Assembly: GCA_965276755.1 (NCBI GenBank)
Contig: OZ255625.1
Coordinates: 3,038,001-3,102,000, forward strand
From: CAJCIS01 sp965276755
Lineage (GTDB): Bacteria > Pseudomonadota > Alphaproteobacteria > Acetobacterales > Acetobacteraceae
Length of the DNA: 64,000 nt
Direction of reading: 5' to 3'
The translations under genes and the position numbers were made by a program. Below, piece after piece: positions 23,217-32,724 of the stretch. Numbering within the stretch: position 1 is the first letter of the stretch; each line of letters begins with the position of its first letter. The notes beneath the pieces were generated by a model. The model was not told where the DNA came from and ran no database searches. It worked only from the letters and a program-made list of their open reading frames with translations.

Positions 23217-23699
23217 ATGGCGCAGTTCATGGGCACGCACCAGAGCCGGGTGGATGCGAAGGGGCGGATTTCAATCCCTGCACCTTTCCGCACGATCCTG
23301 CGCGACGGCGCACCCGAGGGCCCGGTCAGCGCAGTGCTTCGCGCTTCGCACACCCATGCGTGCATCGAGGTGTGGCCTCCCCCAGGCTTTGACGCATTGG
23401 GGGCGTCGCTGCAGCGCATGGCCGTCTTCAGCCCCGATCACGAGGACCTCTCGGCCGCCTTGTTCAACGACGCCCACCCTGTCGAATCGGATCGCGAAGG
23501 GCGCATCAGTCTTCCAGACTGGCTGGTTGCGCATGCACATATTTCTGATGCGGTGGTCTTCATGGGTCAGGGACAGAGTTTTCGCATCTGGGAGCCCGCC
23601 GCCGCCGCCGCCCGGCGCGCCGAAGCCCGCGGGCGGGCACTCGCGCGCGGGCTGACCCTGCCCAGCCAGATGCCCAGCCGGACGGAGGTGAGCGCATGA
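23217..23699 (+). CDS. mraZ: Transcriptional regulator / division protein MraZ
   Basis: This protein has two SpoVT/AbrB-like MraZ repeats: FMGTHQSRVDAKGRISIPAPFR and ESDREGRISLPDWLVAHA. MraZ binds TGGG repeats upstream of itself and controls the division and cell wall cluster. Start alternatives are GTG 23202, ATG 23217 and ATG 23229; 23217 is chosen as a compromise, and the family often starts at the FLGTH segment, which favours 23229. The C-terminus is Ala/Arg-rich. The stop overlaps the rsmH start as ATGA. Confidence 0.92.
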   Translation: MAQFMGTHQSRVDAKGRISIPAPFRTILRDGAPEGPVSAVLRASHTHACIEVWPPPGFDALGASLQRMAVFSPDHEDLSAALFNDAHPVESDREGRISLPDWLVAHAHISDAVVFMGQGQSFRIWEPAAAAARRAEARGRALARGLTLPSQMPSRTEVSA

Positions 23700-24649
23700 G
23701 CGGCCATGTCCCCGTCATGCTGGACGAAATGCTGGCCGAGCTCGCGCCGCAGGCGGGCGGGATTTACCTGGACGGCACCTTCGGCGGCGGCGGCTATGCG
23801 CGGGCGATCCTGCAGGCGGCCGCCTGCACCCTGTGGGCCATAGATCGCGACCAGGAGGCTGCGGCGCGCGGCGCCGCGCTGGCCATGCGCTACAAGGGGC
23901 GGCTGCACGTGCTGCAGGGCGGCTTCGGCGAGATGATCGACCTGCTGGGCCAGCATGGAGTGGCGGCGCTCGATGGCGTCGTGCTCGATCTCGGCCTGTC
24001 GAGTTTTCAGATCGACGAGCCCGCGCGCGGCTTCTCCTTCCGCGGCGAGGGACCACTGGACATGCGCATGGGTAGTGGTGGCATCACCGCAGCCGAGCTG
24101 GTGATGACACTGCCCGAGGCGGATCTGGCCGATACGCTCTACCAGTTCGGCGAGGAGCGCCTGTCCCGCCGCATCGCGCGCGCCATTGTCGCGGCTCGGG
24201 CGGTGGCGCCCATCGAGACCACGACGCGCCTGGCCGAGATCATCCGCAGCGTGGTGCCGCCCTCGCGCGATGGCATCCATCCCGCCACGCGAAGCTTTCA
24301 GGCGCTGCGCATCCGGGTGAATGATGAGCTTGGGCAGATCGAACGGGGGTTGGCGGCGGCGGCACGGCTTCTGGCGCCAGGCGGCAGGCTTGTGGTTGTG
24401 TCCTTCCACAGCCTGGAGGATAGGCTGGTCAAGCGCTTCATGGCCGAGGCGTCCGGGCGCGCACCCGCACCTTCCCGCCATGACCCGCGCGGGCTTGCCG
24501 GCCGCGCGGCACCTGGCTTTGCCCTGCTGACGCCGCGCGCGCGCAGGCCAGGGACGGCTGAAATTTCACGCAACCCGCGCGCGCGAAGTGCACGGCTGCG
24601 CGCCCTGCAACGTCACGGTGCGACCAATCTGGGGGATGGGCTGAGATGA
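23696..24649 (+). CDS. rsmH: 16S rRNA (cytosine-1402-N4)-methyltransferase
   Basis: The 317-residue protein starts HVPVMLDEMLAEL and carries the family motifs YLDGTFGGGGYARAIL (SAM site), VLDLGLSSFQIDEPARGFSFR, MRMGS and HPATRSFQALRIRVNDEL, plus VVVSFHSLEDRLVK. RsmH methylates C1402 in the ribosomal P site. It overlaps mraZ and ftsL by 4 bases each. Length and motifs are typical. Confidence 0.97.
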   Translation: MSGHVPVMLDEMLAELAPQAGGIYLDGTFGGGGYARAILQAAACTLWAIDRDQEAAARGAALAMRYKGRLHVLQGGFGEMIDLLGQHGVAALDGVVLDLGLSSFQIDEPARGFSFRGEGPLDMRMGSGGITAAELVMTLPEADLADTLYQFGEERLSRRIARAIVAARAVAPIETTTRLAEIIRSVVPPSRDGIHPATRSFQALRIRVNDELGQIERGLAAAARLLAPGGRLVVVSFHSLEDRLVKRFMAEASGRAPAPSRHDPRGLAGRAAPGFALLTPRARRPGTAEISRNPRARSARLRALQRHGATNLGDGLR

Positions 24650-25332
24650 TCCGACCGCTGACGTTTGTCTGCCTGCTCGCCGCCTTTGGTGCGGGACTGT
24701 ACCTCTATGGTGAGAAGCACCGCGCGATCCTGTTGGATGGCGAGATCGGGCGGGCCATCCACGGCACGGAGGCCGCGCGCGAACGCACCGGCCTGCTGCG
24801 CGCCGAATGGGCGCTGCTGAACGATCCCGGCCGGCTGCAGACGATGTCGGACAAGTACCTGGCGCTGAAGCCGATGGCGCCGGGGCAGTTCGTGCAACTG
24901 ACCGAGTTGTCCACGCGCCTGCCCCCGCCGGGCCAGCCTGGCGGTTCGGACGATGTTGTGGCCGGGGATGCACCTGCCGTCGCGCCCGCGCCGGCACCAC
25001 AAGTGCCGGCGGTCGTGGCTGCGGTGGCGCCCGTGCCGGTGCATGCGCCACCCAAGCAGGTGGCCCGCGCGGCGCCCAGGAAGGCGGCCCATCCCGTAAC
25101 GGTGGCTGATCGTGAGCCGCCCTTGCCCGGCACGCCCCTGCCACGCGCCACAATGCTGCCCCTGGCCGGCCTGCCCACCCGCGCGCGGGTGATGTCGGCT
25201 ATGGCGCGGCCCTCCAGCGCGTCGGCCGCGCGGCCGGCGGTGATGACCGCGAGCGCGCGTGCGATTGCGCCCTATGTGGGCTCGGCGTTGGCCGGTGGTG
25301 GTGGCCTGCCGCCGCCCGTGCCGCTGCCATGA
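24646..25332 (+). CDS. ftsL: Cell division protein FtsL-like
   Basis: The 228-residue protein has one N-terminal transmembrane helix (PLTFVCLLAAFGAGLYLY) and then a short coiled-coil region (IGRAIHGTEAARERTGLLRAEWALLNDPGRL) with the alphaproteobacterial FtsL-like LLRAEWALLNDPGRLQ. It ends in a long Pro/Ala-rich periplasmic tail. FtsL bridges FtsQ/FtsB to FtsW/FtsI in the divisome. Sequence is poorly conserved; identity rests on topology, the W-LNDP-R motif and position between rsmH and ftsI. The tail is longer than usual. Confidence 0.88.
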   Translation: MIRPLTFVCLLAAFGAGLYLYGEKHRAILLDGEIGRAIHGTEAARERTGLLRAEWALLNDPGRLQTMSDKYLALKPMAPGQFVQLTELSTRLPPPGQPGGSDDVVAGDAPAVAPAPAPQVPAVVAAVAPVPVHAPPKQVARAAPRKAAHPVTVADREPPLPGTPLPRATMLPLAGLPTRARVMSAMARPSSASAARPAVMTASARAIAPYVGSALAGGGGLPPPVPLP

Positions 25333-27317
25333 GAGAACCGCCCGCCCCTGATGCGCCGCCCCCGCCAGCGCGCAGGCGCGGCACGGATGCCGCGCGCCTG
25401 CGGGGCTCGCCGGCATCGGGCGCGATGCCGCGTATGGAAACGGTGCGCATTACCGCACCCGATCTGGCGCGGCGCGCGAAACTGGACATAAGCCGGCAGC
25501 GCCTGGTGTTTGCGGCCGGCGGGTTTTCGCTGCTGTTCGGCGCAGTTGTGGCGAAATTGACCGTGGCGACCGTGCTGTTTCCCATGGCGCCGTCCGCGGC
25601 CGCATCGCGGCCGGAAATTCCGGCCGATCCGGGTGCGGAGGCGGCCGATGCCGGGCCGGTGATTGCCAATGTCCGCCGGCCGCGGGCGACGATCCTTGAC
25701 CGCAACGGACAGATATTGGCCATTTCGCTGCCGACTGCCGCGCTTTTTGCCGACCCCAAGGAGATGATCGATCCGGCCGATGCCGCGCACAAGCTCAAGG
25801 CTGTGCTGCCGCGGCTGGACGAGAAGCTGGCGGTGGCGCGGCTGAGTGCGGCCAAGCAATTCGTCTATCTCGAGCGGCAGATCACGCCGCCCGAAGAGCT
25901 TGCCATTAATGGGCTGGGTATTCCGGGTGTCTATTTCCAGCCTGGGCAGAAGCGGCGTTATCCGTTGGGGCGTGTCGCGGCTCAGGTGCTGGGCGGCGTG
26001 GATGTGGACAGCCACGGCGTGGCGGGCGTGGAGCGCGCCTTTGAGAAACGCCTGGAGGGCAGCAGCGATCCGGTGCGCTTGTCGATCGATGTGCGCGTCC
26101 AGGCTGTGATGCGCGACGAATTGGAGAAATCCAAGGACGAATTTCAAGCGATCGGCGCGTGCGGGATTGTGATGGATGTACGCACGGGCGAAGTGATCGC
26201 CATGGTCAGCCTGCCCGATTACGACGCCAACCAGTTTGGTGAAACGCCGCCTGACGACCGTTTCAACCGCGCGGTGACGGGCATGTTCGAGCCGGGCAGC
26301 ACGTTCAAGCTGCAGACCGCGGCCATGGCGATGGATTTCGGCACCGCGCACATTTGGGATCAGTTCGACGCGGCGCATAATATCCATATCGGACGGTTTA
26401 CGATCGTTGATTACAAGGGCAAGCACAGGATGCTGTACTTGCCCGAAGTGCTGGCGTATTCATCGAATTTGGGGGCGGCGCATATTGCGTTGGGCGTGGG
26501 CGCGGCGCGCCAGCGGACGTGGCTTGGTGCGATGGGCATGTTCCGCAAGATCGGCGTGGAATTGCCCGAAGCAGGCTGGCCGATCGTGCCGCCTGCGAGC
26601 AACTGGAAGGAGGCGGCAACCATGACCGTGGGGTTTGGCCACGGCATTGCGGTTTCTCCCTTGCACGTGGTGCGCGGGACCGCCGCGCTGGCCAATGGCG
26701 GGATTGTGCTGACGCCGACGATGCTGGCCCACGATGCGTCCGATCCGCCGCCGGAGGGACGTCGCATCATGAATGCGTCCACGTCCAACACGATACGCAA
26801 GATGATGCGCCTGGTGGTGACGGATGGTTACGGCAAGCCGGCCGATATCGCGGGCTATTTCGTCGGTGGCAAGACGGGTACGGCTGAAAAAGTGGGTGCG
26901 CACGGCTATAAGAAGCACGCCAACGTTTCCGCATTCATGAGCGTGTTTCCAATGAATGCGCCGCGCTACGCGGTTTATTTCATGCTGGATGAGCCGAAGG
27001 GGAACAAGGAAACGGGCGGATATTCGACCGCAGGTGCGGTGAGCGCGCCTGGTGCGGGGCGGGTTATTGCGCGCGTGGCACCGATGCTGGGGTTGTTTCC
27101 GCAAATTGCTGATGCGGTGACCATCCAGGCGGGCTTGTCCATTCCGATGCAGCCTGCGCGGGGGAGTGGCGAGCCGACGGGGACGGGTTCTCCGCTTGAA
27201 CCGCTGGTGCCGAAGCCGCCGCCGGCTGCGGTGGTTTCGCTGCCTGGGCAGCCGGCGCGGCGGGATTTGCTGGCGCTGCGGCACGAGGCAGCATTTCGGG
27301 CGCGGGTGTCGGAGTGA
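25329..27317 (+). CDS. ftsI: Peptidoglycan transpeptidase FtsI (PBP3)
   Basis: The 662-residue class B penicillin-binding protein has a cytoplasmic proline-rich N-terminus, a transmembrane helix near residues 58-78, a dimerisation domain (RRPRATILDRNGQILA) and a transpeptidase domain. The active-site motifs are Ser324 in GSTFK, SSN at 378-380 and KTG at 515-517. It crosslinks septal peptidoglycan with FtsW. It overlaps ftsL by 4 bases. A G-rich palindrome follows before murE, the only sizeable gap in the upstream half of the cluster. Confidence 0.97.
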   Translation: MREPPAPDAPPPPARRRGTDAARLRGSPASGAMPRMETVRITAPDLARRAKLDISRQRLVFAAGGFSLLFGAVVAKLTVATVLFPMAPSAAASRPEIPADPGAEAADAGPVIANVRRPRATILDRNGQILAISLPTAALFADPKEMIDPADAAHKLKAVLPRLDEKLAVARLSAAKQFVYLERQITPPEELAINGLGIPGVYFQPGQKRRYPLGRVAAQVLGGVDVDSHGVAGVERAFEKRLEGSSDPVRLSIDVRVQAVMRDELEKSKDEFQAIGACGIVMDVRTGEVIAMVSLPDYDANQFGETPPDDRFNRAVTGMFEPGSTFKLQTAAMAMDFGTAHIWDQFDAAHNIHIGRFTIVDYKGKHRMLYLPEVLAYSSNLGAAHIALGVGAARQRTWLGAMGMFRKIGVELPEAGWPIVPPASNWKEAATMTVGFGHGIAVSPLHVVRGTAALANGGIVLTPTMLAHDASDPPPEGRRIMNASTSNTIRKMMRLVVTDGYGKPADIAGYFVGGKTGTAEKVGAHGYKKHANVSAFMSVFPMNAPRYAVYFMLDEPKGNKETGGYSTAGAVSAPGAGRVIARVAPMLGLFPQIADAVTIQAGLSIPMQPARGSGEPTGTGSPLEPLVPKPPPAAVVSLPGQPARRDLLALRHEAAFRARVSE

Positions 27318-27335
27318 AGGGGAAAGTAAGAACTG

Positions 27336-27448
27336 GGTGGGATGTGGCTGACGTATACGTCAGCCCCCACCAGACCCCCCGTCATCATTTTGGCGTCGTT
27401 CTAAATTCGGACGGGGGGTTTGGGGGGGATGGCACATCTCCCCCAACC
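27336..27448. repeat. G-rich palindromic repeat between ftsI and murE
   Basis: The 142-base ftsI-murE gap contains GACCCCCCGTCATCATTTTG and then CGGACGGGGGGTTTGGGG followed by ATGGCACATCTCCCCCAACC. The left part also includes GGCTGACGTATACGTCAGCC, itself a perfect palindrome. The repeat ends 12 bases before the murE start, so the murE leader is repeat-derived and its translation may be affected by the hairpin. Confidence 0.85.
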
Positions 27449-27459
27449 TTTCACTTGAC

Positions 27460-28914
27460 GTGCTGCTGACCGAAATGTTCACCCGCGCGGGACTTTCCGG
27501 ATTTGATCTGCCGATGCTCGATATAACGGGCATGACCGCGGACAGCCGCGCGGTGGAAACGGGCTTTCTATTCGCGGCTTTGCCCGGCGCGCAGAGCGAT
27601 GGACGGCACTTCATTGGCGCGGCCGTGATGCGCGGTGCGGCCGCCGTGCTGGCGCCACGTGGGACGGTCTGGCCCGATGACGTGCCGCTACGTCCGCTGG
27701 TCATGCATGAAGAGCCACGCCGTGCCCTTGCCTTGCTGTCGGCAGCGCACGAGATGACGCAGCCCGAAACGATTGTGGCCGTGACTGGCACGAACGGAAA
27801 GACGAGCACGGTCGATTTCCTGCGCCAGCTTTGGGCGGCGGCCGGTTTGCATGCGGCCAGTCTGGGCACGCTTGGCCTGATCGCGCCCGGCCATCCTGGT
27901 GGTTCGGGTCTGACCACGCCTGACCCCGTGGCACTTGCTGCCATGATGGCACAATTGGCGTGCGAGGGCGTAACGTGTGCGGCGATCGAGGCGTCATCAC
28001 ACGGGCTGGATCAGTTTCGCCTGGACGGCATGCGACTGGCCGCGGCGGGGTTTTCCAATTTCACGCGCGACCATCTGGATTATCACGGCTCGGTGGATGC
28101 ATACCGCGCGGCCAAGCTGCGCCTGTTTGGCGAGTTGTTGCCGCAGGGTGCGCCTGCGGTGGCGAACGCCGATATGGAGCCCGACAGCCTGGCGGCGTTG
28201 CGCGCGATTGCGGTGGTGCGCGGGCTTGATATGCGCACGGTTGGAGAGTCCGGCGCTTATTGCCGGTTGCTGAGCGCCACGCCGCTGCCACACGGACAAG
28301 CCCTGCGCGTCAGCCTCAATGGCGGCGCCGCGCAGGAAATCGACTTGGCACTGCCGGGGCGGTTCCAGGCCGACAACGCGCTGATGGCAGCAGCACTTGC
28401 GGCATCAACGGGTTCGCGGAATGCGTGGGCGCTGCTGCCGGGACTGCGCGGCGTGCGTGGCCGCATGGAATTGGTCGCCACGCTGAGCAATGGTGCAGCG
28501 GCCTATGTCGATTATGCGCACACGCCGGACGCGTTGGATTGTCTGCTGCGCGCGTTGCGGCCACACGCGGCCGGCCGGCTGGTGTGCGTCTTTGGCGCCG
28601 GCGGTGATCGCGATTCGGGCAAGCGCGGGCCGATGGGCGCTACCGTGCACCATCTGGCGGATGTGGCGATTGTGACCGACGACAATCCACGTGGTGAAAA
28701 TCCCGCGTTGATCCGTGCCGCGATCCTGGCTGCGTGCCCGGACGCGCACGAGATCGGCGATCGATCCGCGGCCATTGCCGCCGGGCTTGCAGCGCTGCGC
28801 GCGGGCGACGTGCTTGTGGTGGCCGGCAAAGGTCACGAACAGGGCCAGACGATAGCGGGGCAGACGCGACCCTTCGATGATGCCTCCGTTCTGCGCGAAC
28901 TGACCGGCGCGTGA
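27460..28914 (+). CDS. murE: UDP-MurNAc-tripeptide synthetase MurE (meso-Dap type)
   Basis: The 484-residue Mur ligase has the ATP site VAVTGTNGKTSTVDFLRQL, the segment IEASSHGLDQFRLDG, YVDYAHTPDAL and the DNPR motif in VTDDNPRGENP. The last selects meso-diaminopimelate. MurE adds the third amino acid to UDP-MurNAc-L-Ala-D-Glu in the cytoplasm. The start is given as GTG 27460; ATG 27475 is an alternative. No strong ribosome binding site is visible because the leader is a repeat. Confidence 0.97.
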   Translation: MLLTEMFTRAGLSGFDLPMLDITGMTADSRAVETGFLFAALPGAQSDGRHFIGAAVMRGAAAVLAPRGTVWPDDVPLRPLVMHEEPRRALALLSAAHEMTQPETIVAVTGTNGKTSTVDFLRQLWAAAGLHAASLGTLGLIAPGHPGGSGLTTPDPVALAAMMAQLACEGVTCAAIEASSHGLDQFRLDGMRLAAAGFSNFTRDHLDYHGSVDAYRAAKLRLFGELLPQGAPAVANADMEPDSLAALRAIAVVRGLDMRTVGESGAYCRLLSATPLPHGQALRVSLNGGAAQEIDLALPGRFQADNALMAAALAASTGSRNAWALLPGLRGVRGRMELVATLSNGAAAYVDYAHTPDALDCLLRALRPHAAGRLVCVFGAGGDRDSGKRGPMGATVHHLADVAIVTDDNPRGENPALIRAAILAACPDAHEIGDRSAAIAAGLAALRAGDVLVVAGKGHEQGQTIAGQTRPFDDASVLRELTGA

Positions 28915-30269
28915 GCCATCTTTTTTCCGCCGAAGAGCTGACGCACGCCACCGGCGGCTTCATGGTGGCACCTTTTCACGCCGATGGCGTCTCGATCGAT
29001 ACGCGCACGATCCAGGCAGGCGACATTTTCGTGGCACTCCGCACGCCCACGGGCGACGGGCACGCGCATGTCGCAGAAGCCATGCACCGTGGTGCCGCGG
29101 GTGCGATGGTGCACGACCAGGAAGCGCTGCCGGATGGCGTGCCGGTTTTGGTGGTTGGCGATACGCAGGAGGCGTTGACCGCACTGGGTGCATTCGCGCG
29201 CACGCGTTTTCAGGGTGCGGTGGTGGCGGTGACCGGCAGCGTGGGCAAGACCACGGTCAAAGAAATGCTGCGCGAGGCGCTCAGCGCGAGCGGGCGAACA
29301 CACGCGGCGCATGCAAGCTATAACAACCATTGGGGCGTGCCGCTGAGCCTTGCGCGCATGCCTGAAGACGTGAGCTACGCGGTCATTGAAATCGGCATGA
29401 ACAATCCGGGCGAAATCGCCCCGCTTGCCGCCTTGGCCGGACCGGACGTTGCCGTCATCACCAGCATTGAAGCGGCCCACATCGGCCATCTTGGTAGTCT
29501 TGAGGCTATTGCCGAGGAGAAAGCCGCGGTGTTTGGCGGCATTTTGCAAGGTGGCACGGCGATATTGCCGGCAGACAGCGCGCAATATCCACGCCTGCTC
29601 GAGCGCGTACCTGAAGGCGTGTCCCTGCGCGATTTCGGTGCGCAGTGCGTCATCGATGTCACCGCGGACGCTAATGGCAGTGACGTGCACGCCATCATCG
29701 ATGCGCGACATGTCCGCTTTCGCGTCAATGCGCCAGGGCGGCACATGGTGAGCAATGCGCTGGCCGCGCTGACGGCGTGCGTGGCCGTGGGTGCCGATTT
29801 GGCCAGCAGTGCGGAGGGGCTGGCGCGGTTTTCGGCATTGGCCGGGCGCGGCACGCGCCACGCGATCCTGCAGGGTGAGGCCGTGCTGCTTGACGAAAGC
29901 TACAATGCCTCGGGTGCATCGATTCGCGCAGCACTTGCGGTGCTGAAATTGCAACCCGCGGGCAGGCGTGTGGCCGTGCTGGGCGATATGCTGGAACTTG
30001 GCGAACATAGCCGCGCCGAGCACGAAAGCCTGGCCGATGCCGTGCGCGACTCCGTGGACGTGCTCTACGCCTGCGGTCCCTGGATGAAGTTTCTCTACGA
30101 TGGCGTGGCCGAGGAAAGACGTGGCGCTTATGCGCCTGATGCCGCAGCGCTTGCGCCGATGCTGGCCGCTTCCATTCGCGCCGGTGATGCGGTGCTGGTA
30201 AAAGGCAGCCTGGGCATGGGCATGCGCGTGGTGGTGAGCGCCATCATCGGCGTGGAGGCAGGCGCATGA
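28911..30269 (+). CDS. murF: UDP-MurNAc-tripeptide--D-Ala-D-Ala ligase MurF
   Basis: The 452-residue Mur ligase carries the ATP site VVAVTGSVGKTTVKEML, NNHWGVPLSLARMP, EIGMNNPGEIAPL and DESYNASGASIRAAL. It attaches D-Ala-D-Ala, made here by the downstream ddl product, to the muropeptide. It starts GTGAGC, overlapping the murE stop. Length normal. Confidence 0.97.
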   Translation: MSHLFSAEELTHATGGFMVAPFHADGVSIDTRTIQAGDIFVALRTPTGDGHAHVAEAMHRGAAGAMVHDQEALPDGVPVLVVGDTQEALTALGAFARTRFQGAVVAVTGSVGKTTVKEMLREALSASGRTHAAHASYNNHWGVPLSLARMPEDVSYAVIEIGMNNPGEIAPLAALAGPDVAVITSIEAAHIGHLGSLEAIAEEKAAVFGGILQGGTAILPADSAQYPRLLERVPEGVSLRDFGAQCVIDVTADANGSDVHAIIDARHVRFRVNAPGRHMVSNALAALTACVAVGADLASSAEGLARFSALAGRGTRHAILQGEAVLLDESYNASGASIRAALAVLKLQPAGRRVAVLGDMLELGEHSRAEHESLADAVRDSVDVLYACGPWMKFLYDGVAEERRGAYAPDAAALAPMLAASIRAGDAVLVKGSLGMGMRVVVSAIIGVEAGA

Positions 30270-31354
30270 TCTACCTGCTGACGCACGCCTTTCCGGAAAA
30301 GTTCGCGCTGTTCAACCTTTTTCGCTACCTGACATTCCGGTGCGGGGCCGCTTGCCTGACCTCGCTCGTGATCAGCCTGTGGATGGGGCCTCGCGTGATC
30401 CGCTGGCTGAAAGCGGTGCAGCGCGGCGGCCAGCCTATTCGCGAGGACGGACCGGCGCGCCATTTGATCGAGAAGAAGGGCACGCCCACCATGGGCGGGA
30501 TCCTGATCCTCACGGCGATGGTTTTCTCCACGTTGCTGTGGACCGATTTGCTCAACGGTTACGTATGGGCAGTGCTGTTTTGCACGATCGGTTATGGCGG
30601 GGTGGGGGCGGCAGACGATTACCTCAAATTGTCGCGGCGCAATACGCGTGGCGTGTCCGCGCGCGGCAAGCTTGTGGTGCAATTGGTGATCGGCCTAATC
30701 AGCGCGGCCTGGATCGTTGTGCTGACGCGCATGCCGCTGGGCGGCGACTTGGCGGTGCCCGTGTTCAAGGGCGTGCTGCTGAATTTTGGCTGGTTCTTTC
30801 CGATCTTTGGCATGCTGGTGATGCTTGGATCGTCCAATGCGGTTAATTTGACCGATGGGCTGGACGGCCTGGCCACGGTGCCGACGATTATTGTGGCCGG
30901 CGTTTTCGCCCTGATCGCCTATCTGGTGGGCAACCGCGTCTTTGCTGACTATCTGCAACTGAACCACGTGCCTGGCGTCGGCGAACTGGCGGTGTTTTGC
31001 TCGGCACTGATCGGCGCGGGCATGGGCTTTTTGTGGTTCAACGCGCCGCCTGCCGCGGTCTTCATGGGCGATACGGGAAGCCTGGCATTGGGTGGGGCGC
31101 TTGGCGCCGTGGCCGTTGCCGTCAAACATGAAATCGTGCTGGTAATCGTGGGCGGGCTGTTCGTGGTCGAGACAGTCAGCGTCATCATCCAGGTCTTCTG
31201 GTACAAGCGTACGGGCAGGCGCGTGTTCCTGATGGCGCCGCTGCACCATCATTTCGAAAAGAAAGGCTGGGCGGAGCCCACGATTGTCATCCGCTTCTGG
31301 ATCGTCTCCATGATCCTCGCACTGTGTGGCCTTGCCACGCTGAAGATACGCTGA
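30266..31354 (+). CDS. mraY: Phospho-MurNAc-pentapeptide transferase MraY
   Basis: The 362-residue polytopic membrane enzyme has KKGTPTMGGILIL, GVGAADDYLKLSRRNTRGVSARGKL, the SNAVNLTDGLDGLA catalytic Asp segment and APLHHHFEKKGWAE. It transfers phospho-MurNAc-pentapeptide to undecaprenyl phosphate, forming lipid I. The carrier comes from the uppS product encoded at 14.9 kb. Overlaps murF (ATGA) and murD (TGATG). Confidence 0.98.
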   Translation: MIYLLTHAFPEKFALFNLFRYLTFRCGAACLTSLVISLWMGPRVIRWLKAVQRGGQPIREDGPARHLIEKKGTPTMGGILILTAMVFSTLLWTDLLNGYVWAVLFCTIGYGGVGAADDYLKLSRRNTRGVSARGKLVVQLVIGLISAAWIVVLTRMPLGGDLAVPVFKGVLLNFGWFFPIFGMLVMLGSSNAVNLTDGLDGLATVPTIIVAGVFALIAYLVGNRVFADYLQLNHVPGVGELAVFCSALIGAGMGFLWFNAPPAAVFMGDTGSLALGGALGAVAVAVKHEIVLVIVGGLFVVETVSVIIQVFWYKRTGRRVFLMAPLHHHFEKKGWAEPTIVIRFWIVSMILALCGLATLKIR

Positions 31355-32724
31355 TGCGATTTCCTGCCAACATCTTTGCGGGGCGCCGCTACGCCGTGGT
31401 TGGCCTTGGCCGCGCGGGATTGGCCACGATGCGCGCGCTGACGGCGATGGGCGCTCTGGTCAATGGCTGGGATGACGCGGGCTTTGCGCGAGATGCCGCC
31501 GAGCGGGAGGGGTTTCTGATCGCCGACCCTTCGCCTGACATTGGCGATTTCGATGCGCTGATCCTCTCGCCCGGCATTCCGCATCGCCTGCCCGAGCCGC
31601 ATCGAATCGCACACGCGGCGCGCCTGGCAGGCACGCCGATCCTGAGCGATGTCGAGCTGCTGTATCAGGCGGTTCGTGGTGCGGGCAGCCGCGCGCGGTT
31701 TGTCGGCATTACGGGCACGAACGGCAAATCCACCACGACCGCTCTGCTGGCGCATATCCTGACAGAGGCCGGCGTGCCCAACGCCGCCGGCGCCAATCTT
31801 GGACTGGCGGCGCTCAGCCTGAAGCTGCTGCCCGATCACGGCGTCTATGTGCTGGAAATGTCGAGCTACATGTTGGAGCGACTCGCAACGACGCGCTTCG
31901 ATGCCGCCGTGATGCTCAATCTCAGTGCGGACCATCTGGATCGTCATGGCGATATGGACGGCTATGCCACGGCAAAGCGGCAGATATTTGCGCGCCAGAC
32001 GCCGGCTGATGCGGCCTTCGTTGGCATAGACGATGACGCCAGTTGCGCCATGCTGGCGGGCCTGGCCGGCGCGCAAAGCGTTTCCGGTGTTCGCGCCGCC
32101 AACACCTGGTGCGATAATGGCGTGCTGCGCTATGCGCAGGGTGAAATCGTGGCGATGTCGCGTGCCCACGCGCTGCCCGGGATGCATAATGCGCAGAACG
32201 CGGCCGCGGCCGCGGCCGTTGCGCGTACATTGGGCGTGGCACGCACGCAGATTGCCGAGGGCATTATCAGTTTCCCAGGTCTTGCGCACCGGCAGGAACT
32301 GGTGGCCACGATTGATGGCGTGCGCTTCATCAATGACAGCAAGGCGACGAATGCGGACGCGGCCGCCCGCGCGCTGACTTGCTATGATCGCCTGGTCTGG
32401 ATTGCCGGCGGCATTGCCAAAGCAGGCGGCATTGCCTCCCTGGCACCCTATTTTCCGCGCCTGGCCGCAGCCATCCTGATCGGGCGTGATGGCGCAAAAT
32501 TCGCCGAGTATCTCGGTGCCCACGGCGTTGCACACCAGATCGCAGAAACGCTGGACCGCGCGGTGCCGGCCGCCTTTGCCGCGGCGCGCGAATCGGGCGC
32601 GGATGTGGTGCTGCTTTCGCCGGCCTGCGCGAGTTTTGACCAGTTCTCCGGCTTTGAAGCTCGGGGCACGCGCTTTGCCACCCTCGTCGGGCTGCTCGCC
32701 GATGCGCGCGCGGCGGTGGTGTGA
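31354..32724 (+). CDS. murD: UDP-MurNAc-L-alanine--D-glutamate ligase MurD
   Basis: From ATG 31354 the protein has 456 residues. It shows an N-terminal Rossmann-like YAVVGLGRAGLATMRAL, the ATP site VGITGTNGKSTTTALLAHIL, LEMSSYMLERL, NLSADHLDRHGDM and NDSKATNADAAARAL. It adds D-glutamate to UDP-MurNAc-L-Ala. The start overlaps the mraY stop as TGATG; a longer frame from 31324 is a read-through of mraY. Confidence 0.97.
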   Translation: MRFPANIFAGRRYAVVGLGRAGLATMRALTAMGALVNGWDDAGFARDAAEREGFLIADPSPDIGDFDALILSPGIPHRLPEPHRIAHAARLAGTPILSDVELLYQAVRGAGSRARFVGITGTNGKSTTTALLAHILTEAGVPNAAGANLGLAALSLKLLPDHGVYVLEMSSYMLERLATTRFDAAVMLNLSADHLDRHGDMDGYATAKRQIFARQTPADAAFVGIDDDASCAMLAGLAGAQSVSGVRAANTWCDNGVLRYAQGEIVAMSRAHALPGMHNAQNAAAAAAVARTLGVARTQIAEGIISFPGLAHRQELVATIDGVRFINDSKATNADAAARALTCYDRLVWIAGGIAKAGGIASLAPYFPRLAAAILIGRDGAKFAEYLGAHGVAHQIAETLDRAVPAAFAAARESGADVVLLSPACASFDQFSGFEARGTRFATLVGLLADARAAVV